From UBA2256 sp964531105 (GTDB lineage Bacteria; Spirochaetota; Spirochaetia; Treponematales; Rectinemataceae): 32,520 bases of DNA. The translations under genes and the position numbers were made by a program. The notes beneath the pieces were generated by a model. It was given only the letters and a program-made list of their open reading frames with translations. It was not told the origin of the DNA and did no database searches. Below, piece after piece: positions 25,013 to 32,520 of the stretch; the stretch's first letter is position 1, and every line of letters starts with the position of its first letter. The stretch lies in the NCBI GenBank assembly GCA_964531105.1, contig CAZHFN010000023.1:1-32520 (forward strand), written 5' to 3'.

Positions 25013-25047
25013 CAAGGGGATCGGAGCTTCAGTCTTCGATCCCCTTG
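25013..25047 (+). terminator. 11-bp hairpin, possible weak terminator
   Basis: CAAGGGGATCG and CGATCCCCTTG form a perfect GC-rich 11-bp stem with a 13-base loop. The sequence after it (CAGTTTATTC) has only a short T-rich part, so termination efficiency is uncertain. It lies just before the spdEFG1 promoter. Confidence 0.45.
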
Positions 25048-25062
25048 CAGTTTATTCGGGGA

Positions 25063-25091
25063 TTGAAAAAAACACGGTCGCCTATTATACT
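25063..25091 (+). promoter_or_regulatory. Promoter of the elongation factor G gene
   Basis: TTGAAA (25063-25068) and TATACT (25086-25091) are 17 bases apart. The start site would give a leader of about 145 bases, containing a T7 run at 25134-25140 and a short inverted repeat CAATTT/AAATTG. Confidence 0.7.
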
Positions 25092-25243
25092 CTGCGCCGG
25101 TGGCTAATTTTCTAACGAACGGGATTAAACCGCATTTTTTTCTACAATTTTCCCACAGTGAAATTGCAAGCGCTGCCGCGAAATGCCTTGCGTATTCTAG
25201 AAGGGGGCCTTTAAGTGCCACCCATACTTATAGAACGAGGTGA

Positions 25244-27343
25244 ATGCTTACTATGTCCATAGATATTCACGCTATGCGAAACATCGGTATCTCGGCCCAT
25301 ATAGATTCGGGCAAGACTACCCTTTCCGAACGCATTCTTTTCTATTGCATGAAGATTCATGCGATTCATGAGGTGCGGGGTAAGGATGGCGCCGGCGCAA
25401 CCATGGACTCCATGGATCTGGAACGCGAGCGCGGCATCACCATTCAATCCGCGGCTACTAACGTAAGCTGGAAGGGACACCCTATCAACCTCATCGATAC
25501 TCCGGGACACGTGGACTTCACTATCGAGGTGGAGCGCTCCCTGAGGGTATTGGACGGGGCCATTCTGGTGCTCTGCGCGGTCGCGGGCGTCCAGTCCCAG
25601 TCCATCACCGTGGACAGGCAGCTAAAGCGCTACCATGTTCCCCGACTGGCCTTTATCAACAAGTGTGACAGAACCGGAGCCAATCCCTTCAAGGTCAAGG
25701 CCCAGCTTCAGGAAAAACTGGGACTGAACCCCGCATTCGTAGCCATCCCCATTGGCCTGGAGGACAGGCTCGAAGGGGTGGTAGACCTTGTCCAAATGAG
25801 AGCCGTGTACTTTGACGGCGATTCCGGCGAGAACATCCGCTATGCAGAAATTCCCGCCCATCTCAAGGACGATGCCGCCCGGTATAGAGAGGAATTGGTT
25901 GAAGCGGCAGCCATGTTCTCCGATGAGTTGGCCGAGGCTTACCTGGAAGGGGAATTTTCCAACGAACTCCTCGTAGCCGCGATTCGCAAGGGATGCATTG
26001 CTGAAAAGCTGGTGCCCGTCTTTGTGGGTTCGGCTTATAAGAACAAGGGTGTTCAGCTCTTGCTGGACGGTGTAGCCTCCTATCTGCCCGATCCCACCGA
26101 AGTGCGCAATTTCGCCCTTGATCTGGACGCTGGCGAAAAAGAGGTGGAGCTTGTACCCGAACCCTCGGCCAAGCCCGTAGCCCTGGGCTTCAAGCTGGAG
26201 GACGGACAGTACGGCCAGCTTACCTATGTACGTGTCTACCAGGGCGAGCTGAAAAAGGGCGACGAGCTCTTGAATACCCGCTCGCGCAAGCGTTTCAAGG
26301 TAGGACGTCTGGTGCGGATGCACTCCAATTCGATGGAGGATATATCCGAAGGCTATTGCGGTGATATTGTCGCCCTTTTCGGCGTCGAATGCGCCTCCGG
26401 CGATACTTTCTGCCATCCCGACCTCAACTACGCCATGACCAGCATGTATATCCCCGAGCCGGTAATATCCCTGGCCATAGAACCCAAGGACAAGAAATCC
26501 TCGGATCAGATGGGCAAGGCGCTCAACCGCTTTACAAAAGAAGATCCCACCTTTCAGACCTATGTAGACCCCGAATCGAATCAAACCATCATAAAGGGAA
26601 TGGGCGAGCTTCACCTGGAAGTCTATGTCGAGCGTATGAGAAGGGAGTACAAGTGCGAGGTGGAAGTGGGCAGACCTCAGGTTGCCTACAGGGAAGCCAT
26701 TACCCAGCGCGCTGATTTCAATTACACCCATAAGAAACAGACCGGCGGATCGGGACAGTATGGCCGCGTAGCCGGCTACATGGAGCCCCTGGAGGGCGCC
26801 AACTACGAGTTTGTCGACATGGTAAAGGGTGGAGCCATCCCCGTGGAGTACATTCCCTCCTGCGACAAGGGCTTCAAGTCAGCCCTGCACAAGGGCAGCC
26901 TTATCGGCTTCCCCATCGTCAATGTGCGCTGCGTGGTTAACGATGGACAGAGTCACTCCGTGGACTCCTCGGATATCGCTTTCCAATTGGCAGCCATTGG
27001 CGCCTTCAGAGAAGCCTATGAAAAGGCCAAGCCGGCAATCCTCGAACCCATCATGAAGGTTTCGGTGGAAGGACCCAACGAATTCCAGGGCAATATTTTC
27101 GCTTCTCTCAACCAGAGGCGGGGCATCATCACCGCCAGCACCGAAGACGGTACCTTCTGCCGGGTCGAGGCCGAGGTTCCCCTGGCCGAGATGTTCGGCT
27201 ATTCCACGGTTATTCGCTCCCTTACCCAGGGCAAGGCTGAATTCACCATGGAATTCGAGAAATACGGCAAGGTGCCCACTTCGATTTCCGACCAGCTCAA
27301 GAAGGATTATCTGGAAAAGCGCAAAAAGGAATCTCAGCGCTGA
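25244..27343 (+). CDS. fusA: Elongation factor G, mitochondrial EFG1-like (spdEFG1)
   Basis: A 699-residue translational GTPase for ribosomal translocation. G1 is AHIDSGKT (18-25), followed by RGITIQSAAT, IDTPGHVDFT and NKCDR. The text HEVRGKDGAGATMDSMDLERERGITIQ, LVLCAVAGVQ and FGVECASGDTF follows mitochondrial EF-G1 far more closely than the canonical bacterial form, which places it in the spdEFG1 subfamily of spirochaetes and some other lineages. In organisms with this type, a second paralogue usually shares ribosome recycling. Domains II to V are complete. ATG 25244 has GAGG only three bases away; ATG 25253 (spacing 12) is the alternative. A plain promoter and long leader precede it. Confidence 0.95.
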   Translation: MLTMSIDIHAMRNIGISAHIDSGKTTLSERILFYCMKIHAIHEVRGKDGAGATMDSMDLERERGITIQSAATNVSWKGHPINLIDTPGHVDFTIEVERSLRVLDGAILVLCAVAGVQSQSITVDRQLKRYHVPRLAFINKCDRTGANPFKVKAQLQEKLGLNPAFVAIPIGLEDRLEGVVDLVQMRAVYFDGDSGENIRYAEIPAHLKDDAARYREELVEAAAMFSDELAEAYLEGEFSNELLVAAIRKGCIAEKLVPVFVGSAYKNKGVQLLLDGVASYLPDPTEVRNFALDLDAGEKEVELVPEPSAKPVALGFKLEDGQYGQLTYVRVYQGELKKGDELLNTRSRKRFKVGRLVRMHSNSMEDISEGYCGDIVALFGVECASGDTFCHPDLNYAMTSMYIPEPVISLAIEPKDKKSSDQMGKALNRFTKEDPTFQTYVDPESNQTIIKGMGELHLEVYVERMRREYKCEVEVGRPQVAYREAITQRADFNYTHKKQTGGSGQYGRVAGYMEPLEGANYEFVDMVKGGAIPVEYIPSCDKGFKSALHKGSLIGFPIVNVRCVVNDGQSHSVDSSDIAFQLAAIGAFREAYEKAKPAILEPIMKVSVEGPNEFQGNIFASLNQRRGIITASTEDGTFCRVEAEVPLAEMFGYSTVIRSLTQGKAEFTMEFEKYGKVPTSISDQLKKDYLEKRKKESQR

Positions 27344-27362
27344 GGTCTTTGGAATAAATATT

Positions 27363-27391
27363 TTGCCCGCCTGCGATTATGCGGGTATACT
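27363..27391 (+). promoter_or_regulatory. Promoter with internal palindrome before the RecA-like ATPase
   Basis: TTGCCC (27363-27368) and TATACT (27386-27391) are 17 bases apart. CCCGC (27366-27370) and GCGGG (27381-27385) form an inverted repeat filling the spacer, a place where a repressor would block polymerase. AGGAGG lies before the ATG at 27407. Confidence 0.55.
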
Positions 27392-27406
27392 TAGGAAGGA
27401 GGGTCC

Positions 27407-28111
27407 ATGCTGAAAGAAGAATTCATATCCAAAAGTCCGGTGCGCGCACTGGAGAATTCCATAGAGGGCGGTCTGGGAAAGGGCAACTTCGGGGTTATTG
27501 CATCCAGAAAGGGTATCGGTAAAACCTCTGTGCTGGTCCAGATGGCCATGGACAGGCTCATTCAAGGCCAGAAAGTCATCCACGTTTCATTCAATGCCCA
27601 TACGAGCTATATCATCTCCTGGTACGAGAATATTTTCGACGAAATAGCCAGGCGCAGAAAGCTGGAGGACATAGGCGATATAAAAGATCAGCTGGTACGC
27701 AACAGGGTGATCATGAACTTCACCCAGGAGGGCGTGAGTGTCGACCAGATCATCAGGTCGCTGAAGGCCATGATTGTGGACGGCGGTTTCGATGCAAAAA
27801 CAGTGATCGTTGACGGCTTCGATTTCTCTCGGGGCACCCTGGAGCGGTTTCAGAAGGTACGGGCATTCCTTGCCGAGATGGGGTTGGAAGCCTGGTATTC
27901 ATGCACACTTTCAGGCGAAGAACCTCTTTGCGACAAGAATAATGTGCCCATACTGCTGCGGGAACTCCTGCCCCTGATTTCCGTGCTCATCGTCATGGAG
28001 CCCGCCCGGGATTATATCCATTTCAAGGTGGTAAAGGATCACGACACCCTAAATCCCAGGGATCTAAACCTCAAGCTGGATACCAAGTCCCTGCTTATCG
28101 CAGAGAATTAA
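27407..28111 (+). CDS. RecA/KaiC-like P-loop ATPase of unknown role
   Basis: A 234-residue soluble protein with a single RecA-fold ATPase. Walker A is ASRKGIGKTS (residues 32-41), followed by a strand (VIHVSFNAH) and Walker B TVIVDGFDF (132-140, D136), an order seen in KaiC, RadA and DnaB-type domains. The N-terminus (SPVRALENSIEGGLGKGNFGVIA) resembles the entry of KaiC-type domains, and the C-terminal part ends with VMEPARDYIHFKVVKDHDT, also typical. No DNA-binding or second domain is visible. It is monocistronic with a palindromic promoter, just after spdEFG1, and ends before a bidirectional terminator. I do not recognise a named family; the function is unknown. Confidence 0.72.
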   Translation: MLKEEFISKSPVRALENSIEGGLGKGNFGVIASRKGIGKTSVLVQMAMDRLIQGQKVIHVSFNAHTSYIISWYENIFDEIARRRKLEDIGDIKDQLVRNRVIMNFTQEGVSVDQIIRSLKAMIVDGGFDAKTVIVDGFDFSRGTLERFQKVRAFLAEMGLEAWYSCTLSGEEPLCDKNNVPILLRELLPLISVLIVMEPARDYIHFKVVKDHDTLNPRDLNLKLDTKSLLIAEN

Positions 28112-28145
28112 ATCTTTCACCCGCCGGGAAACCGGTAATTGGGTA

Positions 28146-28186
28146 AATAAAAGCCGCCTGCGGAGTTTTCGCGGGCGGCTTTTATT
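28146..28186. terminator. Strong bidirectional intrinsic terminator
   Basis: A 17-bp stem (28146-28162 with 28170-28186, one T-G wobble) with a 7-base loop. Its GC core is flanked by A-runs on the left and T-runs on the right, so it works in both directions between the converging ATPase gene and the minus-strand zwf cluster. Confidence 0.9.
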
Positions 28187-28197
28187 ATGCACAGGCA

Positions 28198-28222
28198 GCC
28201 GGCTTATTACACATAAGCTGGC
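28198..28222 (+). other. Second hairpin next to the bidirectional terminator
   Basis: GCCGGCTTAT and ATAAGCTGGC pair over 10 positions with one G-U, around the loop TACAC. It lies between the terminator and the GH16-like stop codon and has no U-run of its own. Confidence 0.3.
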
Positions 28223-28226
28223 AGCC

Positions 28227-28985
28227 CTATTTCTTTTCGGGGATGAACTCGAAAGAATCGATGGTTACTGCGATTAGGCCGCGGCCCGAGGGCGGCACTT
28301 CGCCTTTGACCAGGTAGAGGTTCATGTGCACATTGGGGCTGGGCTTGGGCACAGCTTTAGGATCAGCAAAGCTCCAGGCCGAGATTATCTCCGGGGAACC
28401 GCCCTCGGGCCGCGGACCGTAGCCCACCCAGGATGAAAAATCAATTCTGCCCTCGCTCCACTTGAAACTATAGCTGGCCGGAGCCTTGACTTGGGAAATG
28501 TCAAAATTGAGCATATGGCCGGGATTCGTGTAGGGCTGGATCACATATTGACCTAGTATCGGAGCCGAACTTACCCCCCAGGCGGAAAACTCAATGTCGA
28601 TCTCCCGATGAAAATAGGCTGCTCCGCCCGAGTAGGTAAACAACCCCAGCACAACATTGTGGTCCAGATCCTTGGGGGGAGTCCTTACCCTGAATACGTA
28701 CTCTCCATAACCCATGCGCTGCTGTGATGTCACCTCTGCGGCATGCCAGATTCCATCCTGGAACTTCAACCTCAGGGTGAGAGAGCCATCTGCGCTCAGA
28801 ACTACGCTTATATCTTTGCCGCCGAAGGTGTTGCCTCCGGGACCTTCGGGCTTTGTCGTCCTTCTAACCGTCCAGCGGCGAGAGGCAAAGTCGATGCTTT
28901 GTACGGGAAGCCTTTCCTGAGCCAAGAGGGGGGTTCCCAATACACATGCCATGACGAGGACTGTGAGGATTGAAGCCGATTTCAT
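28227..28985 (-). CDS. Secreted GH16-like glycan-active protein
   Basis: A 252-residue exported protein with a signal peptide (1-23, cleavage likely after LAQ). The core resembles the concanavalin-like fold of glycoside hydrolase family 16, with GYGEYVFRVRTPP before the catalytic motif EIDIEF (E128, D130, E132), which has the exact spacing of lichenase-type enzymes. SFKWSEGRIDF is the following family segment. It may cut or bind a beta-glucan in the periplasm or outside the cell. The frame is open to 29021, but ATG 28985 has AAGGAG upstream and begins the signal peptide. It starts after the pgl stop with a gap of 28 bases. Activity is not certain from motif alone. Confidence 0.78.
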   Translation of the reverse strand: MKSASILTVLVMACVLGTPLLAQERLPVQSIDFASRRWTVRRTTKPEGPGGNTFGGKDISVVLSADGSLTLRLKFQDGIWHAAEVTSQQRMGYGEYVFRVRTPPKDLDHNVVLGLFTYSGGAAYFHREIDIEFSAWGVSSAPILGQYVIQPYTNPGHMLNFDISQVKAPASYSFKWSEGRIDFSSWVGYGPRPEGGSPEIISAWSFADPKAVPKPSPNVHMNLYLVKGEVPPSGRGLIAVTIDSFEFIPEKK

Positions 28986-29013
28986 GGTGCTCCTTAGTAG
29001 CCCCTGAGGGCTC

Positions 29014-29715
29014 TCAGCCACACAAATAATAGAGCTTGTTGTCCTTCCCCAGGACTTCTCTCACGGGGAACCATGCGGCAGTCTCTAGAAGAGACTGGAG
29101 TATCGCTTCTTTTTCGCCGCCCTTTAAAAGAATCATAGTGCACTGAGAAGCCTTGAACACCCGGGCGGAAAGGCTCATGCGCAGGACAGGCTCCGAGGGA
29201 GCCTGCGTGGTGATAGTCAATGCTTTTCCGGCATCCTCCCCGGTATCCCGGGCAGAAAAAAGCCCCGCGCTATGTCCATCGGTACCCATACCTAGAATGG
29301 AAAGATCGAAGATAGGATCAGGACCTAGGAGTTCAGCTAGCTCTCTGCCATAGATTTGGCATGCAGCCTCTCTGTCGCCCTCGGGCCAGAGGTGGATACG
29401 CGGCTTTTTTACCCAGCTCGAGCCCGAGCCGAGTAGATCTTCTATCATCGTTCCGTTTCTCTGGGAGCTTTGGGCGGGCACTTCCCTTTCATCCCCTACC
29501 CAGAGATGGATATCCAGTTGGCTAGAGAGGCTGGCACACTCCGGATCAATGGCGAGGGCTTTATAGAAGGGTCCTGGCGTACTGCCTCCGGAAAGATTGG
29601 CGTGAAAACTCTCCCGGTGCTCGGTGACGGAACGCCGGAGCTGAACTCTTAAATCCTCCAGAATCGCGGTTACCCAGGCAGTCTCTTGGGAAAAACGACG
29701 TAGCGCAAGGCTCAC
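29014..29715 (-). CDS. pgl: 6-phosphogluconolactonase
   Basis: A 233-residue enzyme hydrolysing 6-phosphogluconolactone, step two of the oxidative pentose phosphate pathway. The phosphate-binding LSGGSTP (41-47), the VGDEREV segment and LGMGTDGHSAGLF are intact and in family order. GTG is the start and overlaps the zwf stop in GTGA, so translation is coupled to the preceding step's enzyme. The N-terminus is normal for the DevB type. Confidence 0.94.
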   Translation of the reverse strand: MSLALRRFSQETAWVTAILEDLRVQLRRSVTEHRESFHANLSGGSTPGPFYKALAIDPECASLSSQLDIHLWVGDEREVPAQSSQRNGTMIEDLLGSGSSWVKKPRIHLWPEGDREAACQIYGRELAELLGPDPIFDLSILGMGTDGHSAGLFSARDTGEDAGKALTITTQAPSEPVLRMSLSARVFKASQCTMILLKGGEKEAILQSLLETAAWFPVREVLGKDNKLYYLCG

Positions 29716-31292
29716 TTAGAGATCTCCGGAATAGGGGAGCCGGCGGGGTAGAAAAGTAGACCCCCCTTGTCGGGAGCCGTCCCGGGATCGGTCTTGGCCC
29801 AGGCTGCTTCCAAGGTATCCACGATGCGCCAGGCCTGTTGGGACTCATCGGCTCGGATGAAGAGGGTGGAGTCGCCCGCCAAGGCGTCGGCGATAAGCCG
29901 CTCGTAGGCCTCGGGCAGGTATTCGCTGACTTCCTTGAAGGAAAAGCGCAGTTCGTTGGCTTTGATGGCTGACATGCCCGGTATTTTAGCGTTGAAGCGC
30001 AGCCAGACCCCCTCGTCGGGCTGGATTTGAATCGTGAGAGTGTTGTTGATGAGACTCTCGCCGCATTGGGCGGTAAAGAGCGCTGCGGGTGGCTTTTTAA
30101 AGTGGATTACAATCTGGCTGAACTTGGAGGCGAAGGCCTTGCCCGTCCTTAAGCGTATGGGCACGCCGGCAAAACGCCAGTTATCCAGTTCGAGGGTAAG
30201 GGATACATAGGTTTCGGTGGAGGAATCGGGCTTTACCCTCGTCTCTTCCCTGTAGCCTGGCAGGCTCTGGCCCTTGGCATCCACCCCGCGGACATACTGA
30301 CCTCTCAAGGACCAGCCCAAGAGCGATGCAGGGCTGTAGGATGCGATGGACTGCAACACCTTGACCTTTTCGTTATGGATATTCTCGGGATCCAGGCTGG
30401 CGGGAGGCTCCATGGTAGCCAGGCACATGAGCTGAATGAGATGGTTCTGTAGCATATCCCGGGCGGCGCCCGCGGAGTCGTAGTAGCCTCCTCTGTCACC
30501 TATGCCTACTGTCTCAAATACCGAGATATCGATGGCTTCGATGTGATGCCTGTTCCAGATGGGCTCGAAAACTGAGTTGGCAAAGCGAAGGTACAGGAGG
30601 TTCTGGACCGTCTCCTTTCCCAGGTAATGGTCGATCCGGTAAATGTCACGCTCCGAAAAGCTGCGCTGCAGCACGGCCGTAAGAGCCTTGGCGCTCTCTC
30701 CATCCCGTCCGTATGGTTTTTCCACCACCAGGCGCCGCCAGCCCTGTTTGGATACCGGTTTTACGCCGGGCGCGACACGCTGAGCGCCCCTGTCGCGGCG
30801 GGAGCCTAAGCCCGCCTCCCCCAGCCTGTCGGAAATACTGCCAAAATGCTCGGGGCCTACCGCCAAATAGAAAAGGACATTCTTGGGTACGGCATCGATT
30901 CCCTTGAAAAAACCGCTCTCCCTGCTGGACAGAACATCGGCCAATTTTGTGTAGCCCTCGGCTTCGTTAAGGTCGGAGCGCAGATAGAAGATTCTGGAAG
31001 AAAACTTCTTCCACTGCTCCTCATTGAAGGCCGCTGCCCTGGCAAAGGAAGCGCAACCCTGACGCAGCCCTTCCCTGAATTTCTTGTGATCCAAATCCTT
31101 GCGGGCAAAGCCTATCATGAGAAGATCGTCGGGCAGGATACCGCCTAAAAAAAGATCGAAGAGAGCGGGAAAGATTTTTCGGTGAGAGAGGTCGCCGGTG
31201 GCGCCGAAGACAATAAAAACCGCTGGCTCGGGCTTGAATCCGCCAGAATCCAGACTGCAGACCGGGTACTGTTCATTCTTTAGCTGCAGCAT
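29712..31292 (-). CDS. zwf: Glucose-6-phosphate 1-dehydrogenase
   Basis: A 526-residue dehydrogenase that feeds NADPH production. The nucleotide fingerprint FGATGDLSHRK (29-39), the VVEKPYGRD segment (189-197) and the active-site RIDHYLGKE (219-227) are present, with the rest of the family domain complete. A basic insert of about 20 residues (163-183, with RRDRGAQR) sits between the EAGL helix and the WRRLVVEKP strand and is longer than usual. AAGGAGG is seven bases before the ATG. The start lies inside the last 20 bases of the methyltransferase gene, so the two are coupled. Confidence 0.96.
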   Translation of the reverse strand: MLQLKNEQYPVCSLDSGGFKPEPAVFIVFGATGDLSHRKIFPALFDLFLGGILPDDLLMIGFARKDLDHKKFREGLRQGCASFARAAAFNEEQWKKFSSRIFYLRSDLNEAEGYTKLADVLSSRESGFFKGIDAVPKNVLFYLAVGPEHFGSISDRLGEAGLGSRRDRGAQRVAPGVKPVSKQGWRRLVVEKPYGRDGESAKALTAVLQRSFSERDIYRIDHYLGKETVQNLLYLRFANSVFEPIWNRHHIEAIDISVFETVGIGDRGGYYDSAGAARDMLQNHLIQLMCLATMEPPASLDPENIHNEKVKVLQSIASYSPASLLGWSLRGQYVRGVDAKGQSLPGYREETRVKPDSSTETYVSLTLELDNWRFAGVPIRLRTGKAFASKFSQIVIHFKKPPAALFTAQCGESLINNTLTIQIQPDEGVWLRFNAKIPGMSAIKANELRFSFKEVSEYLPEAYERLIADALAGDSTLFIRADESQQAWRIVDTLEAAWAKTDPGTAPDKGGLLFYPAGSPIPEISK

Positions 31293-32445
31293 GCCTGTCC
31301 TCCTTGCCCGGGTACCAGTGAAACCATTGCTCGTCGGCTCCGTTACGTAAATGGTGGATAGAGGAAGGCTGAGTGCCGAAGATATCCCCGAAGCCCTCCT
31401 TATCGGTGATAAAACCCATGCCCCATCCCGCCTGGATAAATTTATCCCTCATGGGACCTAAGTCTTTGATGAGGTTAAGGGCTTCCTCCTCTGTGCCCAG
31501 GCGCTTGCCGTAGGGCGGATTGGCCAACAGATAGCCCTTGGAGGAGAAAGGCACCCTGTCCTGGGCCTTCTGGCAGCTGAAATCGATCCAATCTTGGATA
31601 CCCGCCTCGGCAGCATTGCCCCTAGCGGCATCGAGGGCGCTCTGGTCGATATCGGAAGCCTGTATCTCCACCTCCACATCGTTCCTGATCTTAGCCTCGA
31701 AGCCTTCCCTCACCGACTCCACCTGGCGTTGTGAAAAGGAGGGCATGGATTCCAGGGCAAAACGCCTGCTCAATCCGGGGGCGAAATCAAGGGCATAGAG
31801 GGCGGCTTCTATCGCGATGCTGCCCGAACCGCACAAGGGGTCCAGTAATGCATATTTTCTGTTCCACCCTGAAAAGAACAGCAGGGCCGCGGCAATTGTT
31901 TCCTTTAAGGGGGCTTGTACGACCCGTTTTCTGTATCCCCTCTTATGAAGGGGTTCGCCCGAGGTATCCACGCCCACTGAGCATTGGTCTCTATCCATGT
32001 AGATTCTGGCCGCGACGATATTGCCGGTCTCAGGCATGGTGCGCATGCCAAAACTCTCCATAAGGCGTGCATATGCTGCTTTTTGCCCCATGGCCTGGAG
32101 GCTGGCCTGGGAGGCCAGCTTGGAATCCCGGGACCGCACTCGCTCGATATGGAGCCTGGAATCCTTGAAGCAACAGAGCTCCCAGGGGAGGGAGGCTATT
32201 CCTTCGAAATACGCATCGAAATCTGGCGCAGGGAAGCGGCCCAACTCCAAGAGTACTCTTTCCGCGGTTCGCAGGCCGATATTGGCAGTTGCCAGATCGG
32301 CCGCGAGCTTGTCCTGGCTTAGGGTAAAATCCACCCTCCCCGGCTTGCGGTCCAGGGGCTTAAGACCTAGTTTGGTCAGCTCCTGAGCTGTTATTTTCTC
32401 TATTCCCACGGCACAGAGGGCTATGCCTCTTAATTCTATTCCCAT
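31273..32445 (-). CDS. THUMP-domain class I rRNA methyltransferase (RlmL/YpsC-like)
   Basis: A 390-residue SAM-dependent RNA methyltransferase. The N-terminal ferredoxin-like and THUMP part (about 1-155, GIEKITAQELTKLG to VAARIYMDRD) precedes the catalytic domain with the SAM loop DPLCGSGSIAIEAAL and the base-flipping motif NPPYGKRLG, which marks N2-guanine modification as in 23S rRNA m2G2445 enzymes. The frame is open to an ATG at 32508, but ATG 32445 begins the family's normal N-terminus. GGAG touches this ATG too closely to be a good ribosome site and a -10 box lies seven bases upstream. zwf overlaps its end by 20 bases. Confidence 0.88.
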   Translation of the reverse strand: MGIELRGIALCAVGIEKITAQELTKLGLKPLDRKPGRVDFTLSQDKLAADLATANIGLRTAERVLLELGRFPAPDFDAYFEGIASLPWELCCFKDSRLHIERVRSRDSKLASQASLQAMGQKAAYARLMESFGMRTMPETGNIVAARIYMDRDQCSVGVDTSGEPLHKRGYRKRVVQAPLKETIAAALLFFSGWNRKYALLDPLCGSGSIAIEAALYALDFAPGLSRRFALESMPSFSQRQVESVREGFEAKIRNDVEVEIQASDIDQSALDAARGNAAEAGIQDWIDFSCQKAQDRVPFSSKGYLLANPPYGKRLGTEEEALNLIKDLGPMRDKFIQAGWGMGFITDKEGFGDIFGTQPSSIHHLRNGADEQWFHWYPGKEDRHAAAKE

Positions 32446-32452
32446 GCTCCAC

Positions 32453-32481
32453 AGTATGCGCAAGATGCTATACTTACACAA
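32453..32481 (-). promoter_or_regulatory. Possible promoter of the methyltransferase-zwf-pgl operon
   Basis: TTGTGT (32476-32481) and CATACT (32453-32458) are 17 bases apart on minus; both are moderate matches. The -10 ends seven bases before the chosen ATG. Confidence 0.4.
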
Positions 32482-32520
32482 GGCTGGAGCCTGTGCGGCG
32501 ATCCCCATCCGGATTGACCA

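Noticed and set aside
25622..26731. Open frame of 369 codons antisense to elongation factor G
   Set aside because: It lies wholly opposite a certain gene, shows no family motif or ribosome site, and follows from that gene's codon bias.

Overview
The window is a dense, accessory-poor stretch of chromosome, probably from a member of the Spirochaetota with moderately high GC. Three points suggest this. The elongation factor G at 25244 is the mitochondrion-like spdEFG1 type known from spirochaetes, planctomycetes and some deltaproteobacteria. Several exported proteins carry loose, spirochaete-style lipoboxes. A cyclophilin-FKBP fusion lipoprotein is also present. The genus cannot be fixed from sequence reading alone. 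No insertion sequence, phage gene, CRISPR array or rRNA was seen.

Left block (72-7887, all minus strand) is one long probable operon read right to left: lipoate-protein ligase, a small FMN-binding split-barrel protein, pyruvate dehydrogenase E1 alpha, E1 beta, E2 and E3, then a NodB-type polysaccharide deacetylase and a bactofilin. The first six join by overlaps or very short gaps except before E3, which has its own possible -10 box. The ligase would attach lipoate to the single lipoyl domain of E2, and E3 would reoxidise it. The last two genes concern the cell envelope and may be partly uncoupled.

Middle-left block (7961-12806, minus strand): DUF554 membrane protein, an HxxxDG acyltransferase, a zinc-ribbon membrane protein, an initiator tRNA with promoter and terminator, a patatin-like lipase and a Nudix hydrolase. 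A divergent lipoprotein follows (12899, plus), then an ABC-F ATPase and an SH3-type lipoprotein (minus).

Centre (16896-24964): a ppx-ppk1 polyphosphate operon on plus; dCMP deaminase, a YmdB-family protein with a degraded metal site and an RseC-like protein on minus; then on plus the dual immunophilin lipoprotein, an orphan secreted beta-rich protein and an OsmC-family protein. The gaps around the last two carry several perfect inverted repeats.

Right block: spdEFG1 and a small RecA/KaiC-like ATPase (plus), closed by a strong bidirectional terminator. Facing them on minus are an rRNA methyltransferase, glucose-6-phosphate dehydrogenase, 6-phosphogluconolactonase and a secreted GH16-like protein, probably one operon.

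The most unusual signals are five genes whose start codon lies 5-9 bases after a -10-like box without a usable Shine-Dalgarno sequence (candidate leaderless transcripts), the YmdB-family protein that has lost most of its metal ligands, the acyltransferase/zinc-ribbon pair of unknown substrate, and the orphan ATPase with a palindromic promoter.
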